This document shows positions 17,595-25,918 of a DNA stretch of 64,000 bases, in pieces. The position numbers were made by a program, and so were the translations under genes. This DNA comes from Amycolatopsis methanolica 239 (GTDB lineage Bacteria; Actinomycetota; Actinomycetes; Mycobacteriales; Pseudonocardiaceae). Under the pieces are notes generated by a model, which was not told the origin of the DNA, made no database searches, and was given only the letters and a program-made list of their open reading frames with translations. The DNA lies in assembly GCF_000739085.1 (NCBI RefSeq), contig NZ_CP009110.1, positions 7,130,001 through 7,194,000 of the forward strand. The letters run 5' to 3'. Position 1 is the stretch's first letter. Every line of letters starts with the position of its first letter.

Positions 17595-18013
17595 CACTGC
17601 CCGTTCCGGTCCACTTCGGACTTCCCGACGGCTGGGAACCGGTGCCGTCGCGGGACGCCGCCTTCGCCGCGGTGCGGTCGCCCACCGCCGGGATCATGCT
17701 GACCGGCGGGATGTGGCCGGTCGCGACGCCCTTGCGCGAGGTCGCCGCCGAATCCGCGAGGGACCTGCGCGAGACGGCCGACGAGGTGACCGTGCTCAGC
17801 GGTGACGAGATCGGCGACGGCGGGTTCGTGCAGGAGCTGCGGTTCACGGCCGGCGACGAGACGTTCGTGCGCAGCGAGGTCCACCTCGCGATGGGCGAGG
17901 GGGCGGGACAGCGCGCCGTCGTCCGCGCCGTGCTGACCTGCACGCGTGCGGAGTTCGACGCGCTGGCAGGCGACTTCCGCGAGTTCGTCGGTTCGATCGG
18001 CCCCGACGTCTAG
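17591..18013 (+). CDS. Small soluble protein, DUF1795/LpqN-like fold
   Basis: Protein of 140 residues without a signal peptide. PVHFGLPDGWEPVPS at the start, a central VLSGDEIGDGGFVQELRF and the closing LTCTRAEFDALAGDFREFVGSI fit the LpqN/DcrB-like (DUF1795) fold. The ATG overlaps the stop of the T7SS-signal gene (ATGA), so it is the third member of one operon. In polymorphic toxin loci the last small gene is often an immunity or chaperone protein; that reading is inference from position. Its TAG stop overlaps the stop of the convergent SDR gene in the sequence CTAG. Confidence 0.65.
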   Translation: MTLPVPVHFGLPDGWEPVPSRDAAFAAVRSPTAGIMLTGGMWPVATPLREVAAESARDLRETADEVTVLSGDEIGDGGFVQELRFTAGDETFVRSEVHLAMGEGAGQRAVVRAVLTCTRAEFDALAGDFREFVGSIGPDV

Positions 18014-18693
18014 TGCGGCCGGGGCCGGATGCTCACGTCGGAGATGTGCGCGTCCGGGCTGGCGGTAACCGCGGACAGCACCGCCGCGGCGACCGAGTCC
18101 GGCCGCAGGTACTGGGCCGGGGCGTACTCCCTGCCCTCCCCGGCGATGATCGCCTGCTGCATCTCGGTGTCGGTGCGGCCGGGGTAGACCGAGGTGACGC
18201 GGATGCCGGGCTCCTCGTCGCGCAGCGCGTCGGCGAACGCGCGCACCGCGTGCTTGCTGGCCGCGTAGGGGCCCCAGCCGGCGCGGGCGGACAGGCCCTG
18301 GCCGGAATTGATGATCACGACGTGCCCATGCGCGGCACGCAGCGCGGGCAGCAGCAGCCGGGTCAGCTCCGCCACGGCGACGACGTTGACCTCGAAGTTC
18401 TGCCGCCACGCCGAGGGCGCGGCCTGCTCGACGGTGCCCAGCTCGGCCGTGCCCGCCGAGTGGACGAGCACGTCCAGCCGGTCGATGCCGGCGACCGCCC
18501 CGCGCACGCCGTCGAGGTCACTCAGGTCCACCGGCCACGGCTCGGCGTTCGCGGTTTCGGCGGCCTGATCGGCGAGCGCGTCGACGTCGCGGCCGCCGAG
18601 CAGCACGCGGTACGCGGGCGCGAGAGCGCGGGCAACGGAGGCGCCGATCCCGCGGGAGGCACCGGTGACGAGGGCGAGAGGACTTTCGGGCAT
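18010..18693 (-). CDS. Short-chain dehydrogenase/reductase, classical
   Basis: NAD(P)-dependent oxidoreductase of 227 residues. The cofactor loop is VTGASRGIGASVA (about 9-21), the HSAG variant of NNAG lies near residue 82, the catalytic Ser is in INSGQG and the Tyr/Lys in YAASKHA (about 143-149). The C-terminal VYPGRTDTEMQ is typical of the classical group. The ATG at 18693 has TAACGT exactly six bases upstream. It is convergent with the T7SS-associated gene, sharing CTAG, and is divergent from the kinase-fold gene. The substrate is unknown. Confidence 0.88.
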   Translation of the reverse strand: MPESPLALVTGASRGIGASVARALAPAYRVLLGGRDVDALADQAAETANAEPWPVDLSDLDGVRGAVAGIDRLDVLVHSAGTAELGTVEQAAPSAWRQNFEVNVVAVAELTRLLLPALRAAHGHVVIINSGQGLSARAGWGPYAASKHAVRAFADALRDEEPGIRVTSVYPGRTDTEMQQAIIAGEGREYAPAQYLRPDSVAAAVLSAVTASPDAHISDVSIRPRPH

Positions 18694-18699
18694 GCCCCT

Positions 18700-18705
18700 A
18701 CGTTA
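18700..18705 (-). promoter_or_regulatory. -10 hexamer TAACGT for the SDR gene
   Basis: On the minus strand TAACGT is followed by six bases and the ATG at 18693, as expected for a leaderless promoter. The divergent gene starts nearby, so the two promoters overlap. Confidence 0.4.
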
Positions 18706-18739
18706 GGTGGTTGATCCCGGCCCGCTGGAGGAGATCCCG

Positions 18740-19744
18740 TTGCCGCAGTCCCTCCCCGCCCGGCGGGCGCGCCACGCGCGGGTCTCCGCCGCGTTGACGC
18801 AGCTCAGCGAGCTACGGCTGAAGGCGTTGCTGGAGTCCGCCCAGCCGCTCGGCGCGGGCATCGGCGGCACCACCTGGCTCGCCGACCTCGGCGGGGCGCC
18901 GGTCTTCGTGAAGCGGGTGCCGGTCACCGGGGTCGAGCTGGCGCGCCCGCGCTCGACCGCCGACCACTTCGGCCTGCCGGTCTGGTCGCACTACGGGGTC
19001 GGCTCGGCGGGCGGCGGCGCCTGGCGCGAACTGGCCGCGCACGTGCTGACCAGCGACGACGTGCTCGCCGGCGGCAGCGAGAACTTCCTGCTGCTGCACC
19101 ACTGGCGCGTCCTCGACGCCAGGCCGCGGCCGGTGCCGACCGCGGCCGAGCGGGCGGAGCAGGTCGCGTTCTGGCATGGCCACCCGGGCGTGCGGCGGAG
19201 GCTGGAGGCGCTCGCCACGGCGCCGGCCGACCTGGTGTTGTTCCTCGAACACGTGCCGCACGACCTGCATCGCTGGATGCACGCGGGCGCGTGCGGGATG
19301 GCCGAGCGCGACCTGTCGGCCATCGCCGAGTCGCTGAGCCGGCTCGGGTTGTGGCACTTCGACGCGCACTTCGGCAACACCCTCACCGACGGCGAACGGC
19401 TATACCTCACCGACTTCGGGCTGGCGTCCGCGTCCCGGTTCGACCTCACCGCCGCCGAGCGCCGGTTCCTCGTCGACCACGCGACACACGACCGGAGCTA
19501 CGTGCTCACCCACCTGGTCAACTGGATCGTGTGCGAACTCGGCGGCATCGCCGAAGTCCCGTTGCGCAACACGGCCATCCGCACCGGCGACCTCCCCGCA
19601 CTGCCGCCCGCGGCCGCGGAGGTCGTCCGGCGGCACGCACCGGTCGCCGCGCTCGTCAACGACTTCTACTTCCGCCTGCACACGGCGAGCCGGATGACGC
19701 CGTACCCGCGCAACGAGATCGAACTTGTTCTGGGCAGATCTTGA
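18740..19744 (+). CDS. Protein kinase-like / aminoglycoside phosphotransferase-like fold protein
   Basis: Soluble protein of 334 residues with kinase-fold landmarks: a Gly-rich GAGIGGTTWLA near residue 40, a Lys in VFVKRVP (about 56), a catalytic-loop variant HFDAHFGN (about 206-213) matching HxDxxxxN, and YLTDFGLA (about 221-228) with the metal-binding DFG. This places it with small-molecule or atypical protein kinases. TTG at 18740 is chosen because GGAGGAG (18727-18733) is 6 bases before it; a GTG at 18707 would extend it by 11 residues. Its substrate is unknown and homologues are often misnamed in databases. Confidence 0.6.
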   Translation: MPQSLPARRARHARVSAALTQLSELRLKALLESAQPLGAGIGGTTWLADLGGAPVFVKRVPVTGVELARPRSTADHFGLPVWSHYGVGSAGGGAWRELAAHVLTSDDVLAGGSENFLLLHHWRVLDARPRPVPTAAERAEQVAFWHGHPGVRRRLEALATAPADLVLFLEHVPHDLHRWMHAGACGMAERDLSAIAESLSRLGLWHFDAHFGNTLTDGERLYLTDFGLASASRFDLTAAERRFLVDHATHDRSYVLTHLVNWIVCELGGIAEVPLRNTAIRTGDLPALPPAAAEVVRRHAPVAALVNDFYFRLHTASRMTPYPRNEIELVLGRS

Positions 19745-19776
19745 CGAACCACTCGAACGTGGCATGCAATGCGGGG

Positions 19777-21087
19777 ATGTCGACGAGGACGATCGCCGAG
19801 GGTGACCGCGTGCTGGGCAAGGTCGCGCTGCGGATCATGCCCTTCCTTGCCCTGCTGTACTTCGTGAACTACCTGGACCGCGTCAACATCGGCTTCGCTG
19901 GGCCGAACGGGATGAACGCCGAACTCGGCATGTCCGCGACCGCGTTCGGGTTCGCCTCCGGCATCTTCTTCCTCGGCTACCTGACGCTCGAGGTGCCCAG
20001 CAACCTCGCGCTGCACCGGTTCGGCGCGCGCCGGTGGCTCGCCCGGATCATGATCACCTGGGGGATCATCGCGACGGTGCTGGCGTTCGTGCCCAACCCC
20101 ACGACGCTGGTGATCATGCGGTTCCTGCTCGGCGTCGCCGAGGCGGGCTTCTTCCCCGGCATCATCCTGTACCTGACGTACTGGTTCCCGGCGGCGCAGC
20201 GGGCCAAGGCCGTCGCCCTGTTCATGGCGGCCGTGCCGGTGTCGTCGGCGATCGGGGCGACCGTGTCCAGCCTGCTGATCGCGCACGGGCACGGCGTGTT
20301 CGGGCTGTCCGGATGGCGGTTCATGTTCCTCGTCGAGGGCATCCCGGCGATCCTGCTCGCGTTCGCGACCTGGTTCTACCTGACCGACCGCCCCGAGCAG
20401 GCGAAGTGGCTCACCGAGGACGAGCGCCGCTGGCTGACAACCGAACTGGACAACGAGCGCAAGGCGACCGAGGCCGAGCACCACTGGCCGCTGCGCAAGG
20501 CGCTGACCCACCCGCGCATCCTCGGCCTGGCGTTCGTGTACTTCGCGATCGCCTACGGCCTGTACGCGCTCGGGTTCTTCCTGCCGACGATCATCGCCGG
20601 GTTCGGGCAGGAGTTCGGCACGAAGCTGTCCACCGTGCAGGCCGGGCTGGTCACGGCGACCCCGTACGTCATCGCCGCGGTGGTGATGCTCTTCTGGGCG
20701 CGGCACGGCGACCGCACGCGCGAGCGGAAGTGGCACGTCGCGCTGCCGATGATCGTCGGCGGCGTGGCGATCCCGGTGGCGCTCTACCTGGGCAACCCAT
20801 ACGCGGCGATGGTCGCGGTGACGGTCTGCGCCGTGGGGGTGTGCGCGGCGCTGCCGACGTTCTGGGCGTTGCCCTCGACGTTCCTCTCCGGCGCGGCGGC
20901 CGCCGGCGGCATCGCGCTGATCAACTCGCTGGGCAACATCTCCGGCTTCGCCGCGCCGTACGTGACGGGCTGGCTGAAGGACGTGACGGGAACCCAGCGC
21001 ACCGGGCTGTGGGTCGTCGGCGCCTGCATGGTGGCAGGCGCCTGCGTCGCCCTCGCGCTGGGTGCCCGTCCCCGGTCCAGGCGTTAG
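19777..21087 (+). CDS. MFS transporter, anion:cation symporter (ACS) family
   Basis: Membrane transporter of 436 residues with twelve predicted TM segments. The early motif YFVNYLDRVNIGFAG (about 27-41) is the hallmark of the ACS family (phthalate, glucarate, tartrate and related organic-anion permeases). GVAEAGFFPGIILYLTYWFP near residue 115-135 is also typical. A loop with TDRPEQAKWLTEDE separates the halves. No catabolic gene stands beside it, so the substrate is open. The TAG stop overlaps the stop of the convergent PhoX-type gene. The start is the ATG that gives the full first helix. Confidence 0.9.
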   Translation: MSTRTIAEGDRVLGKVALRIMPFLALLYFVNYLDRVNIGFAGPNGMNAELGMSATAFGFASGIFFLGYLTLEVPSNLALHRFGARRWLARIMITWGIIATVLAFVPNPTTLVIMRFLLGVAEAGFFPGIILYLTYWFPAAQRAKAVALFMAAVPVSSAIGATVSSLLIAHGHGVFGLSGWRFMFLVEGIPAILLAFATWFYLTDRPEQAKWLTEDERRWLTTELDNERKATEAEHHWPLRKALTHPRILGLAFVYFAIAYGLYALGFFLPTIIAGFGQEFGTKLSTVQAGLVTATPYVIAAVVMLFWARHGDRTRERKWHVALPMIVGGVAIPVALYLGNPYAAMVAVTVCAVGVCAALPTFWALPSTFLSGAAAAGGIALINSLGNISGFAAPYVTGWLKDVTGTQRTGLWVVGACMVAGACVALALGARPRSRR

Positions 21088-23144
21088 CGCTTGCGCCACA
21101 CCGAGACGACGGCGGGGCGGGGCAGGTTCGTCCCGCCGTCCGGCCAGTGCGACTGCGGGTTGCTCACCGTGCCGCCCTCACCGGGGTGCTGCACCGCGAC
21201 CGTGACGAAGTCGCTCGTCACGTTGGGACCACAGGTCTCCGCGCCGATCGGCACCGTGAGGAACTGCTTGACCTGGCCGCGGTTCGGGCCGTCGACCGGC
21301 ACCGCGAACAGGCCGTCGTTCATGCCCAGCGCGTTGCCGTCGGTGGAGATCCACAGGTTGCCGTACGGGTCGAACGCCACGTTGTCCGGGCAGGAGATCG
21401 GGCTGACCTGGTCCTTCGGGAAACCGCCGAAGTAGGTGTCGGCCGTGGCCGGGTCACCGCAGACCAGCAGCAGACGCCAGGAGAACTTCGTCGAGGCCGC
21501 GTCGTCGCGGTCCTCCTCCCACTCCAGCACGTGGCCGTTCTTGTTGCCGATGCGCGGGTTCGCCTCGTCGGCGCCGGCCTTGCCCGCCGCGCCGCGGTCG
21601 CTGTTGTTGGTCAGCGCGGCGTAGATGCGGCCGTTGACCGGGTTCGGCTCGATGTCCTCGGGACGGTCCATCTTGGTCGCGCCCGCCTTGTCCGCGGCCT
21701 GGCGCGTGAAGACGTAGACCTCCTCGGCGGTGAAGCCGTCCACGAAGGACTTGTCGCCGCTGGCCAGCGGGATCCACTCGCCGCGGCCGTCGAACTCGCC
21801 GTCGGACGGGAGCTTGCCGGTGCCGTCGATCTGGCTCGCCGGGCTGTCGCCGGTGAACTTGCCGACGTACAGGGTGCCCTCGTCGAGCAGCGCCGAGTTG
21901 TGGCGGCGGGCGTGGGCGCTGGTGCCCGGCTTGTACTTGCCCTTCGACACGAACTTGTAGATGTACTCGAAGCGCTCGTCGTCACCGGAGTAGACGGCGA
22001 CCCGGCCGTCCTTGGTGATCTTGACGTTGGCGGCCTCGTGCTTGAAGCGGCCCAGCGCGGTGTGCTTGATCGGCGTCGAGTCCGGGTCGTTGGGGTCGAT
22101 CTCGACGACCCAGCCGAACCGGTTGACCTCGTTGGGCTCCTGCGGCACGTCCCAGCGCTTGTCGAAGCGCTCCCACTTGCGGGTCGTGGTCCCCTTGCCG
22201 ATGCCGTAGCGGGTCAGCCGCGCCTGCTGCACCGGGTCGGTGATCTTGTCCGAGTTGGCGAAGTACTGGTGGAAGTTCTCCTCGCCGGACAGGACCGTGC
22301 CCCACGGCGTCACGCCGCCGGCGCAGTTGTTCTGGGTGCCGCGCACCTTGGTGCCGGTCGGGTCGGCGGAGGTCTTCAGGTACTTCGAGCCCGCGGCCGG
22401 GCCGCGCACCTCGAAGGTGGTGTCCAGCGTGATGCGCCGCCCGTAGCGGCTCGGCACGACCTCGAGGCCGCCGTCGCGCTGCTTCTCCACGAGCACGACG
22501 GACAGGCCGTGCGCGGCCCAGCCGATCTTGACCTGCTCCTCGGTCGGGTTCGCCGGGTCGTACTGGCCCGCCGGGAACATCTGCGTCTCGGTCGTGTACT
22601 CGTGGTTCACGACCATCAGGAAGCGCTTGCCCTGCCGGTCCTGCGGGATGAGCCCGACGAAGTCGTTGTTGTAGCCGAACTGCTTCGCCTGCGCGGCCGC
22701 GGTCTGCTTGGCGATGTCGAACTCCGGCGCGCCGGTGACGACCGGGTCGCCCCAGCGGATCACGACGTTCTGCTCCCAGCCGTCCGGGATGACGACCGCG
22801 TCGGCCTTGTTCGGCGCGACCGGGGTGAAGTCCGTTCCGGGCACGGGGCGGCCGGGACGCTTGCCCGCCAGCGCGGGCGGGACCGCGGCGGAGGCGGTGG
22901 CGCCGGCGTTCAGGGCGGCGAACCCGCCGGCCGCGGCGGCCATGACCGCGCCGGCCTTGAACACGCCGCGGCGCGACATGCCCTTGACGACGTCACCGAA
23001 GTACTCGTTCGACGACTCGTTGGGCGCTTCGTGAGCGCACTGGTTGCCACAACGGTAGATGCACGTGGTGGCGGACCGGCCGCTCGCGTGGGTAAGGAGG
23101 GGCAGCAGCCGCCCGGGGGTGAAGGACACCTGGTCTCCAGTCAC
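21084..23144 (-). CDS. PhoX-family alkaline phosphatase-like protein (DUF839), Tat-exported
   Basis: Protein of 686 residues from the PhoX/DUF839 family; PhoX enzymes are Fe/Ca-dependent secreted phosphatases that release phosphate from organic esters. The conserved N-terminal block RCGNQCAHEAPN with NEYFGD precedes a twin-arginine signal (SRRGVFKAG near residue 57) and a hydrophobic stretch, so the Tat signal is internal by 55 residues. Family blocks follow: GWGPYG-like WGDPVV, FVGLIPQ, VVNHEY, NNCAGGVTPWGT, GEENFHQYF, GRFKHE, ALTNNSDR and PENVAFDPYGNLWISTDG-like CPDNVAFDPYGNLW. A GTG start is used. A standalone role in phosphate scavenging is likely; no pho box was verified. Confidence 0.85.
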   Translation of the reverse strand: MTGDQVSFTPGRLLPLLTHASGRSATTCIYRCGNQCAHEAPNESSNEYFGDVVKGMSRRGVFKAGAVMAAAAGGFAALNAGATASAAVPPALAGKRPGRPVPGTDFTPVAPNKADAVVIPDGWEQNVVIRWGDPVVTGAPEFDIAKQTAAAQAKQFGYNNDFVGLIPQDRQGKRFLMVVNHEYTTETQMFPAGQYDPANPTEEQVKIGWAAHGLSVVLVEKQRDGGLEVVPSRYGRRITLDTTFEVRGPAAGSKYLKTSADPTGTKVRGTQNNCAGGVTPWGTVLSGEENFHQYFANSDKITDPVQQARLTRYGIGKGTTTRKWERFDKRWDVPQEPNEVNRFGWVVEIDPNDPDSTPIKHTALGRFKHEAANVKITKDGRVAVYSGDDERFEYIYKFVSKGKYKPGTSAHARRHNSALLDEGTLYVGKFTGDSPASQIDGTGKLPSDGEFDGRGEWIPLASGDKSFVDGFTAEEVYVFTRQAADKAGATKMDRPEDIEPNPVNGRIYAALTNNSDRGAAGKAGADEANPRIGNKNGHVLEWEEDRDDAASTKFSWRLLLVCGDPATADTYFGGFPKDQVSPISCPDNVAFDPYGNLWISTDGNALGMNDGLFAVPVDGPNRGQVKQFLTVPIGAETCGPNVTSDFVTVAVQHPGEGGTVSNPQSHWPDGGTNLPRPAVVSVWRKR

Positions 23145-23215
23145 TCAGTCAGGGGAAACGCTGGTGACGTTAAGCGACAGAGGCCAGGTGTCCTCAAACT
23201 ACAGGTGAACGGCAG

Positions 23216-24433
23216 TCAAAGCTCTTCCCCGACGAGAGCTGCCTCACGCGGCACGCGGTGCGGGTCCGCGCTGTTCGTCCGGACGGCGAGAAGCCCGCCG
23301 GCCAGCACGCAGAGGATCGCGGCGATGACGAATGGGGCGTGCTCCGACCCGAGCCATTCGGCGACGTGCCCGACGAGGGTTGCGGCCACGGCGCCGCCGA
23401 GCCACCGGCAGAAGTTGTAGCCCGCGCTGGCGACCGGGCGGGGCGCGCCGCTGATCGACATCGCGGTGCCGGTGAACAGGGTGTTCAGCAGGCCGGACAC
23501 CAGCCCGGAGACGATCACGCCGACCACGATCACCGGCTTGCTCGGCACCACGAGCACCACCATCAGCACCGCGTAGCCGAGCACGGACACCACGGTCGCG
23601 TGGCGCTCACCGAGCCGGGCCGCCAGTTTCGGCGCGAGCACCACCCCGGCGACCGCGACGCACAGGCCCCAGCCGCAGAAGATCAGGCCGACCGCGACGG
23701 CGCTCCAGTCCAGCACGAACGGCGTCCACGCCAGGACGGTGAAGAACGCGGCGGTGTAGAACGCCGAGCCGATCGAGGTGCGCAGCAGCCCGGCGTGCTT
23801 CAGCGCGCGCAGCGGGTCGAGCAGCCGGATCGGGGTCCGCTTCTCGTGTTTGTCGCTCGCCAGGAAGGTCGAGCACAGCACTAGCGCCGCGGCCATCAGC
23901 ACGGCGGTGCCGACGAACGGGCCGCGCCAGGAGATGCTGCCGAGCAGGGCGCCGAGCAGCGGCCCGACCGCGAGACCGACGCCGAGCGCGGCCTCGTAGA
24001 GCAGGATCGCGCCGGCCTGTCCGCCGGTCGCGGCGCCGACGATCACGGACAACGCGGTGGCGATGAAGAACGCGTTGCCGAGACCCCACACCGCGCGCAG
24101 GGCGACGAGCTGTTCGATCGACCCGGCCGCGGCGCACAGCGCGGTCGCGGCCACGATCAGCGCCAGTCCGGCGAGGACCGTCCGCTTCGGACCGAACCTC
24201 GCGCTCGCCGCGCCGGTGACCAGCATCGCGATCACCTGGACGCCGAGGTAGGACGAGAACAGCAGGGTCACCTGCGACGGCGTGGCGTGCAGCCCCTCGG
24301 CGATGGACAGCAGGATCGGATCCACCAGGCCGATCCCCATGAACGCGATGACCGCGGCGAACGCCGTGATCCACACCTGCTTCGGCTGGTTCTTCAGCGC
24401 GTCCAGCAGGCTCCCGTGACTGTTACTGCTCAT
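23216..24433 (-). CDS. MFS drug efflux-type transporter (DHA1-like)
   Basis: Twelve-TM transporter of 405 residues. It carries the DHA1-like motif A region (GAASARFGPKRTVLAGL, about 76-92) and a long central basic loop (ASDKHEKRTPIRLLDPLRALKHA) between TM6 and TM7. The ATG start overlaps the stop of the upstream MarR gene (ATGA), so the exporter is translationally coupled to its regulator and under the twin-operator promoter at 24879-24916. This is the usual layout for an inducible multidrug exporter; the inducer and substrates are unknown. Confidence 0.88.
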   Translation of the reverse strand: MSSNSHGSLLDALKNQPKQVWITAFAAVIAFMGIGLVDPILLSIAEGLHATPSQVTLLFSSYLGVQVIAMLVTGAASARFGPKRTVLAGLALIVAATALCAAAGSIEQLVALRAVWGLGNAFFIATALSVIVGAATGGQAGAILLYEAALGVGLAVGPLLGALLGSISWRGPFVGTAVLMAAALVLCSTFLASDKHEKRTPIRLLDPLRALKHAGLLRTSIGSAFYTAAFFTVLAWTPFVLDWSAVAVGLIFCGWGLCVAVAGVVLAPKLAARLGERHATVVSVLGYAVLMVVLVVPSKPVIVVGVIVSGLVSGLLNTLFTGTAMSISGAPRPVASAGYNFCRWLGGAVAATLVGHVAEWLGSEHAPFVIAAILCVLAGGLLAVRTNSADPHRVPREAALVGEEL

Positions 24434-24879
24434 GCGAGCAGTTCCTCCTTCTTGACCGGATCGATGAGCCTCCGCAAGGCCGGCAGCGCCGCGTCGATCG
24501 CGTCGCGGTCGGCCGGATCCAGGGCGGCGAGGCGCTCGCGCAGGAACTCCTCGCGGGCCGTGATCAGGTCGGTCACGTACCGCGTGCCCGACTCGGTCGC
24601 CGCGATGAGCACCGCGCGCCGATCGGCCGGATCGGGGCGCCTGCTCACCAGACCGAGCCGCTCCAGCCGGCGGACCAGGTCCGTCATCGACGGCTGCCGC
24701 ACGCCTTCCAGCTCGGCGAGGACGCTCATGCGCCGCGGGCCGCCGTGGACCAGCTCGCTGAGCACCGATCCCTGGGTCAGGGTGAGCTGGTGCTGCGGGG
24801 TCAGCCGCCGGACCACGTAGTAGAGGCGGAAGACCAGCGGGCGCAGCTCGTGCGCGAGCTCTGCTACTCCTGGATTCAC
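24430..24879 (-). CDS. MarR-family transcriptional regulator
   Basis: Winged-helix repressor of 149 residues. The DNA-binding segment contains QHQLTLTQGSVLSELVHGG and the recognition helix RQPSMTDLVRRLERLGLV, with the beta-wing DPADRRAVLIAATESG. It is the first gene of an operon with the MFS exporter, and two inverted repeats overlap its promoter, so autorepression is likely. The GTG start at 24879 lies exactly six bases after TAGGAT and has no ribosome binding site, so the message is probably leaderless. Confidence 0.93.
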   Translation of the reverse strand: MNPGVAELAHELRPLVFRLYYVVRRLTPQHQLTLTQGSVLSELVHGGPRRMSVLAELEGVRQPSMTDLVRRLERLGLVSRRPDPADRRAVLIAATESGTRYVTDLITAREEFLRERLAALDPADRDAIDAALPALRRLIDPVKKEELLA

Positions 24880-24893
24880 TTAGCTATCCTAAG
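24879..24893. promoter_or_regulatory. MarR operator site 1 (CTTAG-N5-CTAAG)
   Basis: CTTAG (24879-24883) and CTAAG (24889-24893) form a perfect inverted repeat spaced by five bases. It covers the -10 box and the start codon of the marR gene, so binding would block initiation. Confidence 0.7.
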
Positions 24894-24915
24894 CTTTATT
24901 GCTTAGGTTGTCTAA
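24886..24915 (-). promoter_or_regulatory. marR-exporter promoter
   Basis: Read on the minus strand, TTAGAC (24915-24910) and TAGGAT (24891-24886) are separated by 18 bases, and the GTG start follows the -10 by six bases. Both boxes are overlapped by the two operator repeats. Confidence 0.65.
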
Positions 24916-24916
24916 G
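24902..24916. promoter_or_regulatory. MarR operator site 2 (CTTAG-N5-CTAAG)
   Basis: CTTAG (24902-24906) and CTAAG (24912-24916), again with a five-base spacer. Its centre is 23 bases from that of site 1, about two helical turns, so two dimers could bind on nearly the same face. It covers the -35 box. Confidence 0.7.
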
Positions 24917-24925
24917 TTGTTCGGC

Positions 24926-25860
24926 TCACAGCGACTTCGTCAGCCACAGTCCGGTCAGCGCGAAGCCAGCCAGCGTGACCGCCCCGGCCACCACGAACGC
25001 GCTGCCGAGGCCGACCCCGGTCTGGACGACCGCGCCCAGCACCGCCTGGATCGCGGCCCCGGTCAGCGGCGACATCGCCAGCGCGAACCCCACGCCGACC
25101 ACCGCGAGCCGCCACCACACGTTGCCGTAGCCGGTGTTCGCGTCCACGAACCCCAGCACCAGCAGGCCCACTCCGGCCAGCACCAGGCCGCTGGTGACCA
25201 CGACCCGGACCGTGCCGCGCCGCCAGCCTGCCCGCGAACGGGCTCACCACCACCATGCCGAACGACGCGGGCAGCGTCCGCAACCTGGCGACCAGGATCG
25301 AGCTGCCCTGGACCTGCACGAAGAACTGCGAAAGGAAGAACGACGAGCCCATCAACGCGAAACCCACCACGACCATCGCCGTGTTCGACACCGTGAACAA
25401 CCGCTCCCGGAACAGCCGCAACGGCAGCATCGGCCCACAGCCCGATCGCCCTGACCCGCTCAGCCGGAACCGGGTACGCGGCGCTGAGCAGGGCCAGCGC
25501 GGCGGGGCTCAGCGCCGCCGCGCCGATGCCCTGCACCACCCGCCCGGCGATCAGCCATCCGATCGACGGCGCGACGGCGCACACCACGGACGGCCGTGAA
25601 CACCGCCACCCCGGCGAGGAACACGCGTTTGCGGCCGAACCGGTCGGCGAAGACGCCGCCGGACAGCAACACCATGGCGACCAGCAGCACGTAGGCGTCG
25701 ACGATCCACTGCAGCCCGCTGATCCCGACGTGCAGCCGCTCCCGCATGTCGGGCAGCGCCGCGCCGACGATGGTGCTGTCGAGCAGCACCATGAACTGGC
25801 CGAGGCAGGTCAGCGTGAGCAGCGCCGCCCGGCTCCCGGGCGCGTTCCGATCTTCGTCAT
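24926..25860 (-). pseudogene. Decayed DHA2-type (EmrB/QacA) multidrug efflux transporter
   Basis: Fragments in different frames line up as a 14-TM drug:proton antiporter with pieces missing. The start at 25860 leads into GQFMVLLDSTIVGAALP and QWIVDAYVLLVAM, then SGGVFADRFGRKRVFLAG (motif A); frame shifts near 25600 into SIGWLIAGRVVQGIGAAALSPAALALLSAAYP; after GLW near 25440 roughly 170 residues are absent and the text resumes with LPLRLFRERLFTVSNTAM; a last shift near 25220 leads to the C-terminal helices. The whole is 935 bases where about 1,450 are expected. It faces the ArsR gene across a perfect operator, so it was probably that repressor's target. Confidence 0.85.
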
Positions 25861-25873
25861 GGGACCGGACAAT

Positions 25874-25900
25874 AGTTCGACAATCCCGAAGTGTCGAACT
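25874..25900. promoter_or_regulatory. ArsR-type operator, perfect inverted repeat
   Basis: AGTTCGACA (25874-25882) and TGTCGAACT (25892-25900) are perfect 9-base arms around a 9-base spacer. The site lies between the divergent ArsR gene and the ruined pump gene; it overlaps a TATTGT box for the pump (25869-25874, minus strand) and ends just before the TACGCT box of arsR. Dual repression is the natural reading. Confidence 0.75.
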
Positions 25901-25906
25901 GTTTGC

Positions 25907-25912
25907 TACGCT
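25907..25912 (+). promoter_or_regulatory. -10 hexamer TACGCT for the ArsR gene
   Basis: TACGCT is followed by six bases and the ATG at 25919, predicting a leaderless message starting within reach of the operator. Confidence 0.45.
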
Positions 25913-25918
25913 CGCCCC

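Noticed and set aside
20034..23420. Long plus-strand open frame over the MFS and PhoX-type genes
   Set aside because: It is antisense to PhoX and out of frame with the MFS gene, has no family motif, and both overlapped genes have clear ones.
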